Origin: Olsenella porci
GTDB lineage: Bacteria; Actinomycetota; Coriobacteriia; Coriobacteriales; Atopobiaceae
Reading direction: 5' to 3'
DNA length: 64,000 bases
Assembly: GCF_009695875.1 (NCBI RefSeq)
Contig: NZ_VUNC01000005.1
Location: forward strand, 161,475-225,474
Each line of letters opens with the position of its first letter. Position 1 is the stretch's first letter. The notes under the pieces were generated by a model, which saw only the letters and a list, made by a program, of their open reading frames with translations, was not told where the DNA came from and searched no databases. Below, piece by piece: positions 1-7,020 of this stretch. The position numbers and the translations under genes are program-made.

Positions 1-192
1 CCTCCGCAGCATGACGCTGCTGGCCCTCACCCTGCCGGACATCCGCACCACACAAGCTATGGCGATTCCAATCGCGGACGCGCAGAGCCTCTCAGCCGCA
101 TCCCAGGGACCAAGCGAGACTGCCGAGGCAAGCACCAGGGCCTGAATGAGCCAGGGCGCCCAACCCCAGCTCTGCACATGCCGCAACCCCAC
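1..192 (-). CDS. N-terminal part of a putative membrane protein, cut by the left edge
   Basis: On the minus strand the frame stays open from a GTG at 192-190 to the window edge. A strong Shine-Dalgarno (GGGGAGG, plus-strand positions 199-205) sits six bases before this GTG, which is why I chose it. The 64 visible codons encode two hydrophobic stretches, about residues 11-28 (starting WAPWLIQALV) and 36-50 (starting CASAIGIAIA), joined by a short polar turn. This resembles the beginning of a polytopic membrane protein. Coriobacteriia carry many LuxR regulators with a membrane N-terminus, and this could be one, but nothing visible proves it. It lies downstream of the sirtuin gene on the same strand, with a hairpin between them. 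Confidence 0.45.
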   Translation of the reverse strand, partial: MGLRHVQSWGWAPWLIQALVLASAVSLGPWDAAERLCASAIGIAIACVVRMSGRVRASSVMLRR

Positions 193-390
193 GGAGCACC
201 TCCCCAAGACTTTGAACACTCCGCAACTGTACGGCAGGGAGGGCGCGCCGACGTCCACACCCTCAGCCAAAACGACAAGCGACGGCAGGAGGCTCAGGAG
301 CGGATGGCTCGGCGAAGCCTTGGGCCCCGAGGAAGAGGGCGCGCATGCTCGGAGGAAAGGGAGGCGTGGTGAGCCTGACTCGGACTCCAA

Positions 391-432
391 AGGGGAGAGG
401 CGCGCAGCCACGGCGTTGCGCCCCTCTCCCCT
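391..432 (-). terminator. Hairpin after the sirtuin gene
   Basis: AGGGGAGAGG (391-400) pairs with CCTCTCCCCT (423-432). It lies just past the sirtuin stop codon on the minus strand. No clear U-tract follows, so it may be a weak or Rho-assisted terminator. Confidence 0.45.
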
Positions 433-442
433 GCCGGCGCCG

Positions 443-1348
443 TCACGCCGCGTCTGTGTTCTCGCCGCCGGAGAGCCGGCCTCGAAGCTCGCGCAAAAAC
501 TCCGCGGCGTCGCCGTCCACCAGCACGGTCTGGTCGGCAATCGCGGAGGGCGCGATCGTCTCGCCCATGTTCACCTGCACGTAGGTCGCCTTGGGGTTCT
601 GCGACGCCATGCGCCAGAAGGGGTACTTGATGATGACTGGCGTGTTAGCGCCCACGCCCAGCTCGAGCAGCACCACGGAGCCCGACTCGTGCGCCGCCAC
701 AAAGTCCTGGTAGCGCCCGAGCGCGACGTGCCAGCCCTCGTCCTCCACGAACGTGTCGTCGCAGCGGAGGTTGGGGACCATGACCCTGCCGCAGCGAGGG
801 CAGCGGGGCACCAGCTCGCTGGGCACGCGCATGTCGCGCTGGTCTCGCACCATCAGGCGCACGAGGTCCTCGTTGTCGTAGGTTGCCTGGTGGCAGGGCT
901 CGGGACACTGCAGCAGGCCGTAGTCCCCCTGCGTGTAGAACAATCGCGACCGGTCGACGCCCGCACGCTGGAACTGGTGGTCGACGTTGGTGGTGAGCAC
1001 AAAGTACTCGCGCCCCCGCAGCATGCGAACGAGATCCTGGTACGGACGGCCCACGGGACACGCGTAGCGGTTGACCCAGATCATGCGGCTCCACCAGGCC
1101 CAGCGGGTCTCGTCGTCCGGGAAGGGGTAGAACCCGCCCGCATACATGTCGGTGATCCCAAACCGGTCGCGGAAGTCGGCGAAGTCCTTCTCAAACCGGG
1201 GCCCCGAGTAGTGGAACCCCGCGGCGGTGGAGAGACCCGCACCGGCTCCGACCAGCACCGCGTCCGCCCGTTCGATCGCCCGAGCGACCCTATCGACCGA
1301 CTCCGAGAAGCTCCCCGTAGAGCCGCTGATCCACTGGCTTGAAGACAT
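443..1348 (-). CDS. Class M sirtuin (SirTM-like), NAD-dependent protein ADP-ribosyltransferase/deacylase family
   Basis: This is a 301-residue Sir2-fold protein. It has the NAD-binding GAGAGLSTAAGF motif (about residues 34-45), a TTNVDHQF motif (119-126) in place of the classical TQNID-LH, and paired cysteines near 148-152 and 183-186 that look like the structural zinc site. The non-canonical TTNVD motif and the adjacent macrodomain gene are hallmarks of SirTM, which in staphylococci and streptococci mono-ADP-ribosylates a lipoylated GcvH-like carrier protein. The ATG at 1348 follows GGAGGT by eight bases. The gene overlaps the end of the macrodomain gene by 59 bases, suggesting translational coupling. 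No GcvH-L or LplA2 gene is present in this window, so the substrate is unknown. The reaction type is inferred from the family. Confidence 0.85.
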   Translation of the reverse strand: MSSSQWISGSTGSFSESVDRVARAIERADAVLVGAGAGLSTAAGFHYSGPRFEKDFADFRDRFGITDMYAGGFYPFPDDETRWAWWSRMIWVNRYACPVGRPYQDLVRMLRGREYFVLTTNVDHQFQRAGVDRSRLFYTQGDYGLLQCPEPCHQATYDNEDLVRLMVRDQRDMRVPSELVPRCPRCGRVMVPNLRCDDTFVEDEGWHVALGRYQDFVAAHESGSVVLLELGVGANTPVIIKYPFWRMASQNPKATYVQVNMGETIAPSAIADQTVLVDGDAAEFLRELRGRLSGGENTDAA

Positions 1349-2090
1349 CGAAGACCACCTCCGTCTGGTTTTTCGTCTCACGCTTCCACGCGCGCACCGT
1401 CGACGCCGCGACCTCCGCCGCCTCCCGGTTGGGATAGCGGAACTCCCCCGTGGAGATGCAGCAGAACGCCACGCTGCGCAGGCCCCTCTCCGCCGCCAGG
1501 TCAAGGCACGAGCGATAGCAGCTGGCGAGAAGCTCGCGGTCGCGCGCCGTGGGGACCTCCCCGTACACGATCGGTCCCACGGTGTGCAGGACATGCCCCG
1601 CCGGGAGGTTGTAGCCGCGCGTCAGCTTGGCCCCTCCCGTTGGCTCCTCGTGGCCCTGGGCCCGCATGATGCGCGCGCACTCAAGGCGCAGCTGGACCCC
1701 CGCGTAGGTATGGATGGCGTTGTCGATGCAGCGGTGGTTGGGCACAAAGCAGCCCAGCATCTGGCTGTTGGCGGCGTTGACGATGGCGTCGACCTGGAGC
1801 GTGGTGATGTCGCCGCGCCACACCGCGAGCCCGTCGTCCGTGAACCCGAGGTCGTCCACACGCGTGACGCCGCCGCGCTCGGCGAGGCGACCTTGCAGGT
1901 ACTCGTCCTGGACGCGGAGAAACTCGTCGCCCACGGGCCGCGGGGGCCTCACGTTGAGAAGGCCGCGCAGCAGGAGCCGCTGGCCCTCCCCGTCGGGAGG
2001 AACCCGGATCCCGCCGAGGTCGTCCCTCTCCCCCATCAGCGCGTCTATGAGCCACAGGCGCCTCTGGTCCTGCGTCATCTGGTCGTGCAT
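1290..2090 (-). CDS. Macrodomain protein, probable protein-ADP-ribose hydrolase
   Basis: A 266-residue protein with a C-terminal macrodomain. The core motif VDAIVNAANSQMLG (ADP-ribose binding) is followed by CIDNAIHTYAG, the LPAGHVLHTVGP segment and CCISTGEFRYP. The roughly 90-residue N-terminal extension before the macrodomain is typical of the zinc-containing macrodomains that accompany SirTM sirtuins. These remove ADP-ribose from the protein that the sirtuin modifies. The ATG at 2090 is preferred over a GTG at 2105 because GGGGGGAGG lies just before it. It is the first gene of a two-gene unit with the sirtuin, which begins inside its 3' end. Function is inferred from family and context. 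Confidence 0.87.
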   Translation of the reverse strand: MHDQMTQDQRRLWLIDALMGERDDLGGIRVPPDGEGQRLLLRGLLNVRPPRPVGDEFLRVQDEYLQGRLAERGGVTRVDDLGFTDDGLAVWRGDITTLQVDAIVNAANSQMLGCFVPNHRCIDNAIHTYAGVQLRLECARIMRAQGHEEPTGGAKLTRGYNLPAGHVLHTVGPIVYGEVPTARDRELLASCYRSCLDLAAERGLRSVAFCCISTGEFRYPNREAAEVAASTVRAWKRETKNQTEVVFDVFKPVDQRLYGELLGVGR

Positions 2091-2131
2091 GTGGCCTCCC
2101 CCCACGTCCCGAAACAGGGCGCACCCAACTT

Positions 2132-2160
2132 GTCATATCGTTGTTGACAGGTTCTTGTAA
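2132..2160 (-). promoter_or_regulatory. Putative sigma70-type promoter of the macrodomain-sirtuin unit
   Basis: On the minus strand, TTACAA (2155-2160) and TATGAC (2132-2137) are separated by exactly 17 bases and lie about 40 bases before the macrodomain ATG. Direct from sequence; promoter activity is inferred. Confidence 0.45.
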
Positions 2161-2375
2161 TTATTGACTTTACACGTTTTGTCCACGCAGGGCTCCGTGG
2201 AGGCGCTGGCGACCTTTGCCAGAACGCCCCCCACTGGAGCAGCGGTCACGAACAGAGCAAAGATGGGTGAGATGAGAACGGTCCCAGTCAAACGAAACGG
2301 GGCCCGCAAGACGGAACGAAGAGAAATCGCTTACGCGTTTATACCGTTTACCATCGAATACTAACCGTTCGCGGC

Positions 2376-2382
2376 TAATAAT
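2376..2382 (+). promoter_or_regulatory. Possible -10 element (TAATAAT) for the PTS gene
   Basis: TAATAAT lies just before the tandem repeats and about 105 bases before the PTS start codon. No good -35 is seen at the right spacing, so this assignment is weak. The rest of 2161-2375 holds no gene I can support. Confidence 0.3.
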
Positions 2383-2402
2383 CTTCGCTTTTCTTCGCTT
2401 TT
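2383..2402 (+). repeat. Perfect tandem decamer CTTCGCTTTT x2, possible operator
   Basis: CTTCGCTTTT occurs twice back to back (2383-2402), and a third partial copy CTTCGCT is at 2412-2418. The ten-base period places copies on one DNA face, as expected for a repressor array. The DeoR-type regulator encoded downstream is the obvious candidate, by inference. Confidence 0.55.
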
Positions 2403-2405
2403 ATC

Positions 2406-2478
2406 CCTTTCCTTCGCTACGTGCTATCTTTGTGAAGGACTCGTAGTGGATGCGTGGAGCATCCGAGCGAAGGAAAGG
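2406..2478 (+). promoter_or_regulatory. Leader inverted repeat overlapping the Shine-Dalgarno of the PTS gene
   Basis: CCTTTCCTTCGC (2406-2417) is the perfect reverse complement of GCGAAGGAAAGG (2467-2478). The right arm contains most of the ribosome binding site of the gene starting at 2487. A nested hairpin GGATGC/GCATCC sits in the 49-base loop. If transcription starts upstream of 2406, the mRNA could hide its own ribosome binding site. Confidence 0.55.
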
Positions 2479-2486
2479 AGCGCGAG

Positions 2487-4004
2487 ATGGCAGAAGAGCA
2501 GGCCGAGACCTACGACATCATCGCAGCAACCGGCTGCCCGACCGGCATCGCCCACACCTTCATGGCCAAGAAGGCCCTGGAGCAGGCGGCCGAGGCCATG
2601 GGGCTCACCATCAAGGTCGAGACCCACGGGCAGGTCGGCGTTGAGGACGAGCTCACGCCGGCACAGATTAAGGCGGCAAAGGCCGTCGTTGTCGCAGCCG
2701 ACAAGGACGTCAACGCCGAGAGGTTCGAGGGCAAGCCCATGGTTTCCGTGGGCGTCTCCAAGTGCCTGTCCCAGGCGGCGGCGGAGGACCTAATCAAGAG
2801 GGCCATGGCCGCGAAGCCCGAGGGCGAGCTCGCCGAGGAGGTTGCCACCGCCGAGCCCGAGGCCAGCGAGGAGAAGGAATCCGTTGGCCACGTGATCTAC
2901 AAGCACCTGATGAACGGCGTCAGCCACATGCTCGTGTTCGTGGTTGCCGGCGGCGTCCTCACGGCCGTCTCGTTCCTCTGGGGCATCACGTCCTTCGATT
3001 CCACCGCATCTGACTACAACAGCTTTGCCGCCATGCTCAAGATCATCGGCGGCATCGCGATGAACCTCATGGTGCCGGTCCTCTCGGCCTACATCGCCGA
3101 GTCCATCGGCAAGCGCCCGGCCCTGGTGCCCGGCTTCGTCGCCGGCATGATCGCCATCACCGGCCTGCCCGTCTCGCCCGACACCGGCCTGATCGACGCC
3201 GGCGGCGCTGGCGTTGGCTTTGGCTTCCTGGGCGGCATCGTCGGCGGCTTCCTCTCCGGCTATGTGATCCTGGGCCTGGAGAAGCTGCTCTCTGGCATGC
3301 CCAAGAACCTCGACGGCCTCAAGGCCATCTTCCTGTACCCGCTCCTCTCCACCTTCATCGTCGGCCTTGTCATGCTCGGGATCTCTGGCCCCATGGCCGC
3401 CATCAACACCGGCATGATGGACTTCCTGAAGGGTCTGGAGACCTCCGGCCCCATCGTCCTGGGTCTTGCCATCGGCTGCATGTGCGCGTTTGACATGGGC
3501 GGCCCCGTCAACAAGGCTGCCTACGTCACCGGCACCGCCCTGCTGACCGAGGCGCTCACCGCCGGCGTCGGCACCGACACCTACAACTTTGGCACCAACT
3601 TCATGGCCGCCGTCTCCGCCGCGTGCATCGTCCCGCCGCTGATCACCGCCTTTGCCGTCATCGTGGGCAAGAAGTACTTCTCCAAGGAGGACCACGACGC
3701 CGGCATCGTGAACATCGTCCTGGGCTGCACCCACATCACCGAGGGCGCCATCCCGTTCATGACCAAGAACATCTGGCCCGTGATGCCCATCATGATGTGC
3801 GGCTCGTCCATCGCGGCAATCCTCACCATCATGTTTGGCGTCCACGACCCCGCGCCCCACGGTGGTTTCCTGGTCCTGCCCGTCGTCGACGGCTGGTACC
3901 TGTGGCTCATCGCCATCTTCGCCGGCGTGATCGTTGGTGGCATCCTGTATGTCATCTTCAAGCGCAGCGAATACCACAAGAACGGCGACAAGGTTGTCGA
4001 GTAG
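2487..4004 (+). CDS. PTS fructose-type transporter subunit EIIBC
   Basis: A 505-residue phosphotransferase permease of the fructose/mannitol family. Residues 1-105 form the EIIB domain with the phosphorylated cysteine in ATGCPTGIAHTFMA (Cys17). A linker rich in Glu and Ala (about 110-130) leads to a multi-helix EIIC domain (about 132-500), with the family motif CTHITEGAIPF near residue 415. No EIIA domain is fused and none is encoded nearby, so EIIA must come from elsewhere. ATG 2487 is chosen over the upstream GTG at 2454 because AAAGGAG precedes it by seven bases. The tandem repeats and the leader structure before it, and the DeoR gene after it, suggest sugar-responsive control. The exact hexose is not certain. 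Confidence 0.9.
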   Translation: MAEEQAETYDIIAATGCPTGIAHTFMAKKALEQAAEAMGLTIKVETHGQVGVEDELTPAQIKAAKAVVVAADKDVNAERFEGKPMVSVGVSKCLSQAAAEDLIKRAMAAKPEGELAEEVATAEPEASEEKESVGHVIYKHLMNGVSHMLVFVVAGGVLTAVSFLWGITSFDSTASDYNSFAAMLKIIGGIAMNLMVPVLSAYIAESIGKRPALVPGFVAGMIAITGLPVSPDTGLIDAGGAGVGFGFLGGIVGGFLSGYVILGLEKLLSGMPKNLDGLKAIFLYPLLSTFIVGLVMLGISGPMAAINTGMMDFLKGLETSGPIVLGLAIGCMCAFDMGGPVNKAAYVTGTALLTEALTAGVGTDTYNFGTNFMAAVSAACIVPPLITAFAVIVGKKYFSKEDHDAGIVNIVLGCTHITEGAIPFMTKNIWPVMPIMMCGSSIAAILTIMFGVHDPAPHGGFLVLPVVDGWYLWLIAIFAGVIVGGILYVIFKRSEYHKNGDKVVE

Positions 4005-4028
4005 GCTATCTCTCTGAACGCCACCAGC

Positions 4029-4070
4029 ACGAGCCGGATCGTCTCTTCGCGGGACGTCCGGCTCGTCCCT
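4029..4070 (+). terminator. Rho-independent terminator after the PTS gene
   Basis: ACGAGCCGGA (4029-4038) pairs with TCCGGCTCGT (4057-4066), extended inwards by CGTC/GACG across a one-base bulge, followed by CCCTTTTA. It separates the PTS gene from the regulator gene. Confidence 0.8.
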
Positions 4071-4124
4071 TTTACGACACGCTCCCCCGCCAGGACGGCG
4101 GGCCCATGGGAAGGACAAGGCACG

Positions 4125-4925
4125 ATGAGCGCGGCACAACAGGCACGCATGATCGCAGCCGAGAGGCACCAGCACATCCTCGACACGCTCGCGGAGCGCT
4201 CCGCCATCTCGGTGCAGGAGATATGCGACAGCTGCGGGGTGTCGGCAGTGACCGCGCGAGCGGATCTAAGCTACCTGGAGGAGGAGGGTAAGCTCAAGCG
4301 GACGCACGGCGGCGCCGTGCCCGTGAGCAGCTTCGTGATTCCCCGCGTCCCCCAGCGCATCCGCAAGAACGCCGCCGCCAAGCACGCGATCGGCCTCTAC
4401 GCCGCAACCATGGTGCGCGACGGCGACACCATCCTGGTTGGGTCCGGAAGCACGACGTTGGAGTTTCTCCATTGCCTCCAAGACCTGAGGGAGATCACGG
4501 TCATCACCGACGACTACTACGGCCTTGAGTACGTGGAGCAGCACCTCCTCAACGCGACCCCCGTGTGCACGGGCGGCACGCTGGGGCGGCAGTACCGTCA
4601 CTTCTACGGGCCCATGCTCGCCGACTCGCTGGCAAACGTCTACATCGACAAGGTCTTCCTCGGGGCGGACGCCTTTGAGCCCGACTTTGGCTTCCTCGCC
4701 GAGTTTGAGCAGACCGCATCCGCCAAGGCTGAGTTTGTGAAGCACGCCCGCACCAGGGTCATGCTCATGGACTCCTCCAAGGTGGGGGCGTCCCGGTCGT
4801 TCGTGCGCTTTGCCGGCCCCGCGGACATGGACATTGTGGTCATGGACCACGACCCCTCGAACATCGTGGGAGACGCGATTCGTGAGGCGGGCGGCTCCGG
4901 TCGCGTCGTTTCGACCATGAGATAG
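4125..4925 (+). CDS. DeoR/GlpR-family transcriptional regulator of sugar metabolism
   Basis: A 266-residue protein. Residues 15-70 form the DeoR winged helix (HQHILDTLAERSAISVQEICDS region, then VTARADLSYLEEEGKLKRTHGGAV). The usual arginine pair of the recognition helix is ARADL instead of RRDL. Residues 85-250 form the DeoR sensor domain with a sugar-phosphate-isomerase-like fold, including the VGSGSTTLEF loop and the FLGADAF segment, which bind phosphorylated sugars in this family. ATG 4125 follows AAGGACAAGG. The gene lies 120 bases after the PTS permease beyond a terminator, so it may have its own promoter. It is likely a repressor of the PTS gene, relieved by a sugar phosphate; this is inferred from context. 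Confidence 0.88.
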   Translation: MSAAQQARMIAAERHQHILDTLAERSAISVQEICDSCGVSAVTARADLSYLEEEGKLKRTHGGAVPVSSFVIPRVPQRIRKNAAAKHAIGLYAATMVRDGDTILVGSGSTTLEFLHCLQDLREITVITDDYYGLEYVEQHLLNATPVCTGGTLGRQYRHFYGPMLADSLANVYIDKVFLGADAFEPDFGFLAEFEQTASAKAEFVKHARTRVMLMDSSKVGASRSFVRFAGPADMDIVVMDHDPSNIVGDAIREAGGSGRVVSTMR

Positions 4926-4934
4926 GGACACAGC

Positions 4935-4953
4935 AGAGGGGTGCCGCCCCTCT
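4935..4953 (+). terminator. Short hairpin after the DeoR gene
   Basis: AGAGGGG (4935-4941) pairs with CCCCTCT (4947-4953), ten bases after the stop codon. It is the first of two hairpins in tandem. Confidence 0.5.
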
Positions 4954-4971
4954 CCCCCGTGCGAAGGCGAA

Positions 4972-5012
4972 GGCGGGACCCCAGTTCATTGCGAGCCGGG
5001 GTCCCGCCTTGC
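4972..5012 (+). terminator. Strong terminator after the DeoR gene
   Basis: GGCGGGACCCC (4972-4982) pairs perfectly with GGGGTCCCGCC (4998-5008), followed by TTGCGTTGGTT. This is the main terminator of the DeoR transcript. Confidence 0.75.
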
Positions 5013-5394
5013 GTTGGTTGAGCAGCGAGCGGTTGCACCCCCGCGCGTGGCAATCCGAGCGTGCCAGCAATGCGAAGAGCCAGCGGCGATACATGGGTGA
5101 CACGAGTGTTTGCCCGACAAAGTGCGCAGGGAAGAGGATGGGAGGGCGGCAACTCCTCCGGCGCTTAGGAGTCCTCGTCCTCATGCGGGTTTTCGGCCGT
5201 CCGACTCACACGAGGCCTAGGAAGATTAAGCATTCTGCCTTGAAATCCGCATGGGAACTAGCAACGCTAAGCATCGCGTCCCGAGATTTGCACGAGGTCG
5301 GGGCAGAGTAAGCAGGCGATACCTCCGCACGAGCAGGGGTACCGCAAAGTGGCAGCGTCTCTCGCCTGCATAGAGGCCAGACCCAGCAAGTTCA
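5013..5394. other. Intergenic stretch with no recognisable gene
   Basis: I see no convincing coding region, tRNA or transposase relic here. Short open frames exist on both strands but lack a ribosome binding site and recognisable motifs. It lies between two convergent transcripts (DeoR on plus, tannase on minus). Confidence 0.5.
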
Positions 5395-5411
5395 CCTAAC
5401 GTGGCGTTAGG
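5395..5411 (-). terminator. Small hairpin at the end of the tannase gene
   Basis: CCTAACG (5395-5401) pairs with CGTTAGG (5405-5411) around a three-base loop, immediately after the tannase stop codon. It is short and lacks a clear U-tract. Confidence 0.4.
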
Positions 5412-5412
5412 C

Positions 5413-6876
5413 CTAGCCGCACAGGCCGTCCACCCAAGCAAAGAGTTCGTCCATCTGGTAGTCACCCGCGTGCGGGACGCCCCAGGGGATTCTGAAGTCC
5501 ACGTCGCACCCGACGTTCCGAAGCCTGGTCGCGAGTATCACCGGAATGGCAAACGAGGTATCTCGGTCAAACGATCCGTGGCGGATCCTCCAGTGACGCG
5601 TTGGCATGCCGGAGCGGATGTGGGGAATTGGGTTTATGAGGCGCACGACCTCCGGATCTGCCATCTTCCCGGAATCGCTGAAGAATCCCAGAGCCTCTCG
5701 GTCCGCAGAGAAGTGACGCGCCCCCACAGTCTGGTCGCCAAACTCCTCGTTCTCGGGACTCGACAGGTCGGAGGCGTCAAACGCAGGGGTTGCCTTCATG
5801 CGTGTGATCGCGTGTACGTAGGCGCGCCAATCGAGCCCGCAGACCCGCTCGTCACGCACGTCGAGGGCGTTCACCTGGTCCACCGCACTTCCGGGAATGG
5901 ACTTCCCGATGCTCGCGGCCACGTCCTCATGCAGGCGCAGCTCCCGCTGGGCGGAGTCGACGAGCTTGCCCACGACGAAATCCCGGAAGCTGCCGCTCCC
6001 ATCTGGATTCAGAGTCAGGAGCCGTCCTTCAGGGTCGGTCAGCCCCAGTCCGTCGACGTAGTCGGGAAAGCGGGCCGCCAGTCTCGCAGAGAGCTCCATC
6101 TGGGCATCCGTCAGCTCGCCCGACACGGGGACGCGCGTCACGACGCCGTCCACCACCTTGTGCTTGGTACGGTGCCATTCCCTCTCGCCCGCAAACTGCC
6201 ACTCGTAGGCCGCGTCTGCATGCTCGAGGTTGTGGATGGGACAGAAGCAGTTGGAGGCGAACACGTCGTCGCGGCCAGAGGCGGCACCAATCCGCTCGAG
6301 GTACGGCTCGTACCCGGGGTCGTTCCCCGTAGCACCCATGAGCGCGGAGAGCGCGCCGCCCGCGCTCGTGCCGTTGGTCACGATTCGCTCCGCGTTTCCG
6401 GGAATGACATCGGCGTTGAGACGGACAAAGCGCACGATTGCCTTTTGGTCAACCACCAGGGCAGGGGCGCGACCCACCATGCGACCCGTCTCAACTCCGC
6501 GGTAGCCAGCATCTGCCCCCTCAAAGAACTCGTCGCTGCGTTTGCCCGAGGTCCTGCCGCGCACTCCACCGGACACCACCACCAGGCCGTGCTCCAGCGC
6601 ACGAAACAGCGAGTTGGCTCCCCCGTTGCGGGCGTCATCCCCCGGTTCCTCCGCAGGGCCAGGCAGGTAGCCACCCACGGAGTTGGGCATGAAGATGGGT
6701 GCCGTCACGGCGTTGTACCCTCCGACTGACCCACCCGTAAAGTACTCCTCGGGCACAAACACGTTGACCCGCTGTATGGGGTCGACGGGCTTGGCGCAGT
6801 AGGGTGCGCCAAGAATCGCTCGGCACGAGACCTCCCTCCCGTCCGCACGGTAGGCACGCGGGACAAACTCCCCCAC
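5413..6876 (-). CDS. tanB: Subtype B tannase (tannin acylhydrolase)
   Basis: A 487-residue serine esterase. It matches the remembered Lactiplantibacillus plantarum tannase in several blocks: the MPNSVGGYLPGPAEEP segment, GTSAGGALSAL with nucleophile Ser171, CPIHNLEHADAAYEWQF, SSPENEEFGD, HWRIRHGSFDRDTSFAIP with Asp437, and IPWGVPHAGDY with His469. The 32-residue Asp-His spacing equals that of the L. plantarum enzyme (Asp419-His451). The family hydrolyses galloyl esters of tannins and gallate esters. There is no signal peptide, so it is probably cytoplasmic. The start is uncertain: GTG 6876 has no good ribosome binding site, and a CTG ten bases upstream follows AGGACGAG; an in-frame stop at 6904-6906 limits the extension to nine residues. 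A 16-bp palindrome lies upstream. It is single-gene and not in a gallate operon. Confidence 0.9.
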   Translation of the reverse strand: MGEFVPRAYRADGREVSCRAILGAPYCAKPVDPIQRVNVFVPEEYFTGGSVGGYNAVTAPIFMPNSVGGYLPGPAEEPGDDARNGGANSLFRALEHGLVVVSGGVRGRTSGKRSDEFFEGADAGYRGVETGRMVGRAPALVVDQKAIVRFVRLNADVIPGNAERIVTNGTSAGGALSALMGATGNDPGYEPYLERIGAASGRDDVFASNCFCPIHNLEHADAAYEWQFAGEREWHRTKHKVVDGVVTRVPVSGELTDAQMELSARLAARFPDYVDGLGLTDPEGRLLTLNPDGSGSFRDFVVGKLVDSAQRELRLHEDVAASIGKSIPGSAVDQVNALDVRDERVCGLDWRAYVHAITRMKATPAFDASDLSSPENEEFGDQTVGARHFSADREALGFFSDSGKMADPEVVRLINPIPHIRSGMPTRHWRIRHGSFDRDTSFAIPVILATRLRNVGCDVDFRIPWGVPHAGDYQMDELFAWVDGLCG

Positions 6877-6942
6877 GCTCAGTCGCAGCTCGTCCTGCCT
6901 CGTTCAAAGCTCCTCTCGCATGCCAGGGCGGGCGAGACGGGA

Positions 6943-6958
6943 GGGACAACGTTGTCCC
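6943..6958. promoter_or_regulatory. Perfect 16-bp palindrome, candidate operator of the tannase gene
   Basis: GGGACAACGTTGTCCC is a perfect two-fold palindrome. It lies 67 bases before the tannase start and 63 bases past the UvrA-like stop. Its symmetry suits a dimeric repressor; the protein that binds is unknown. Confidence 0.5.
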
Positions 6959-7020
6959 GCCGCGACCGCCCGGACGGCATGTCTCTCAAAGGACAGGAGA
7001 CCACAGCTAGTCTCGCGCGC

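Noticed and set aside
146..1342. 398-codon plus-strand frame opposite the sirtuin gene
   Set aside because: It is a high-GC antisense shadow; the sirtuin motifs on the minus strand are unambiguous.
2164..2364. 66-codon plus-strand frame between the macrodomain gene and the PTS gene
   Set aside because: No ribosome binding site, no recognisable motif, and it overlaps the control region.
2790..4175. 461-codon minus-strand frame opposite the PTS gene
   Set aside because: His/Asp/Gly-rich antisense shadow of a well-defined PTS permease.
4840..5465. Several 60-170-codon frames downstream of the DeoR gene
   Set aside because: They are Arg/Pro/Ser-rich, lack ribosome binding sites and cross strong terminator hairpins.
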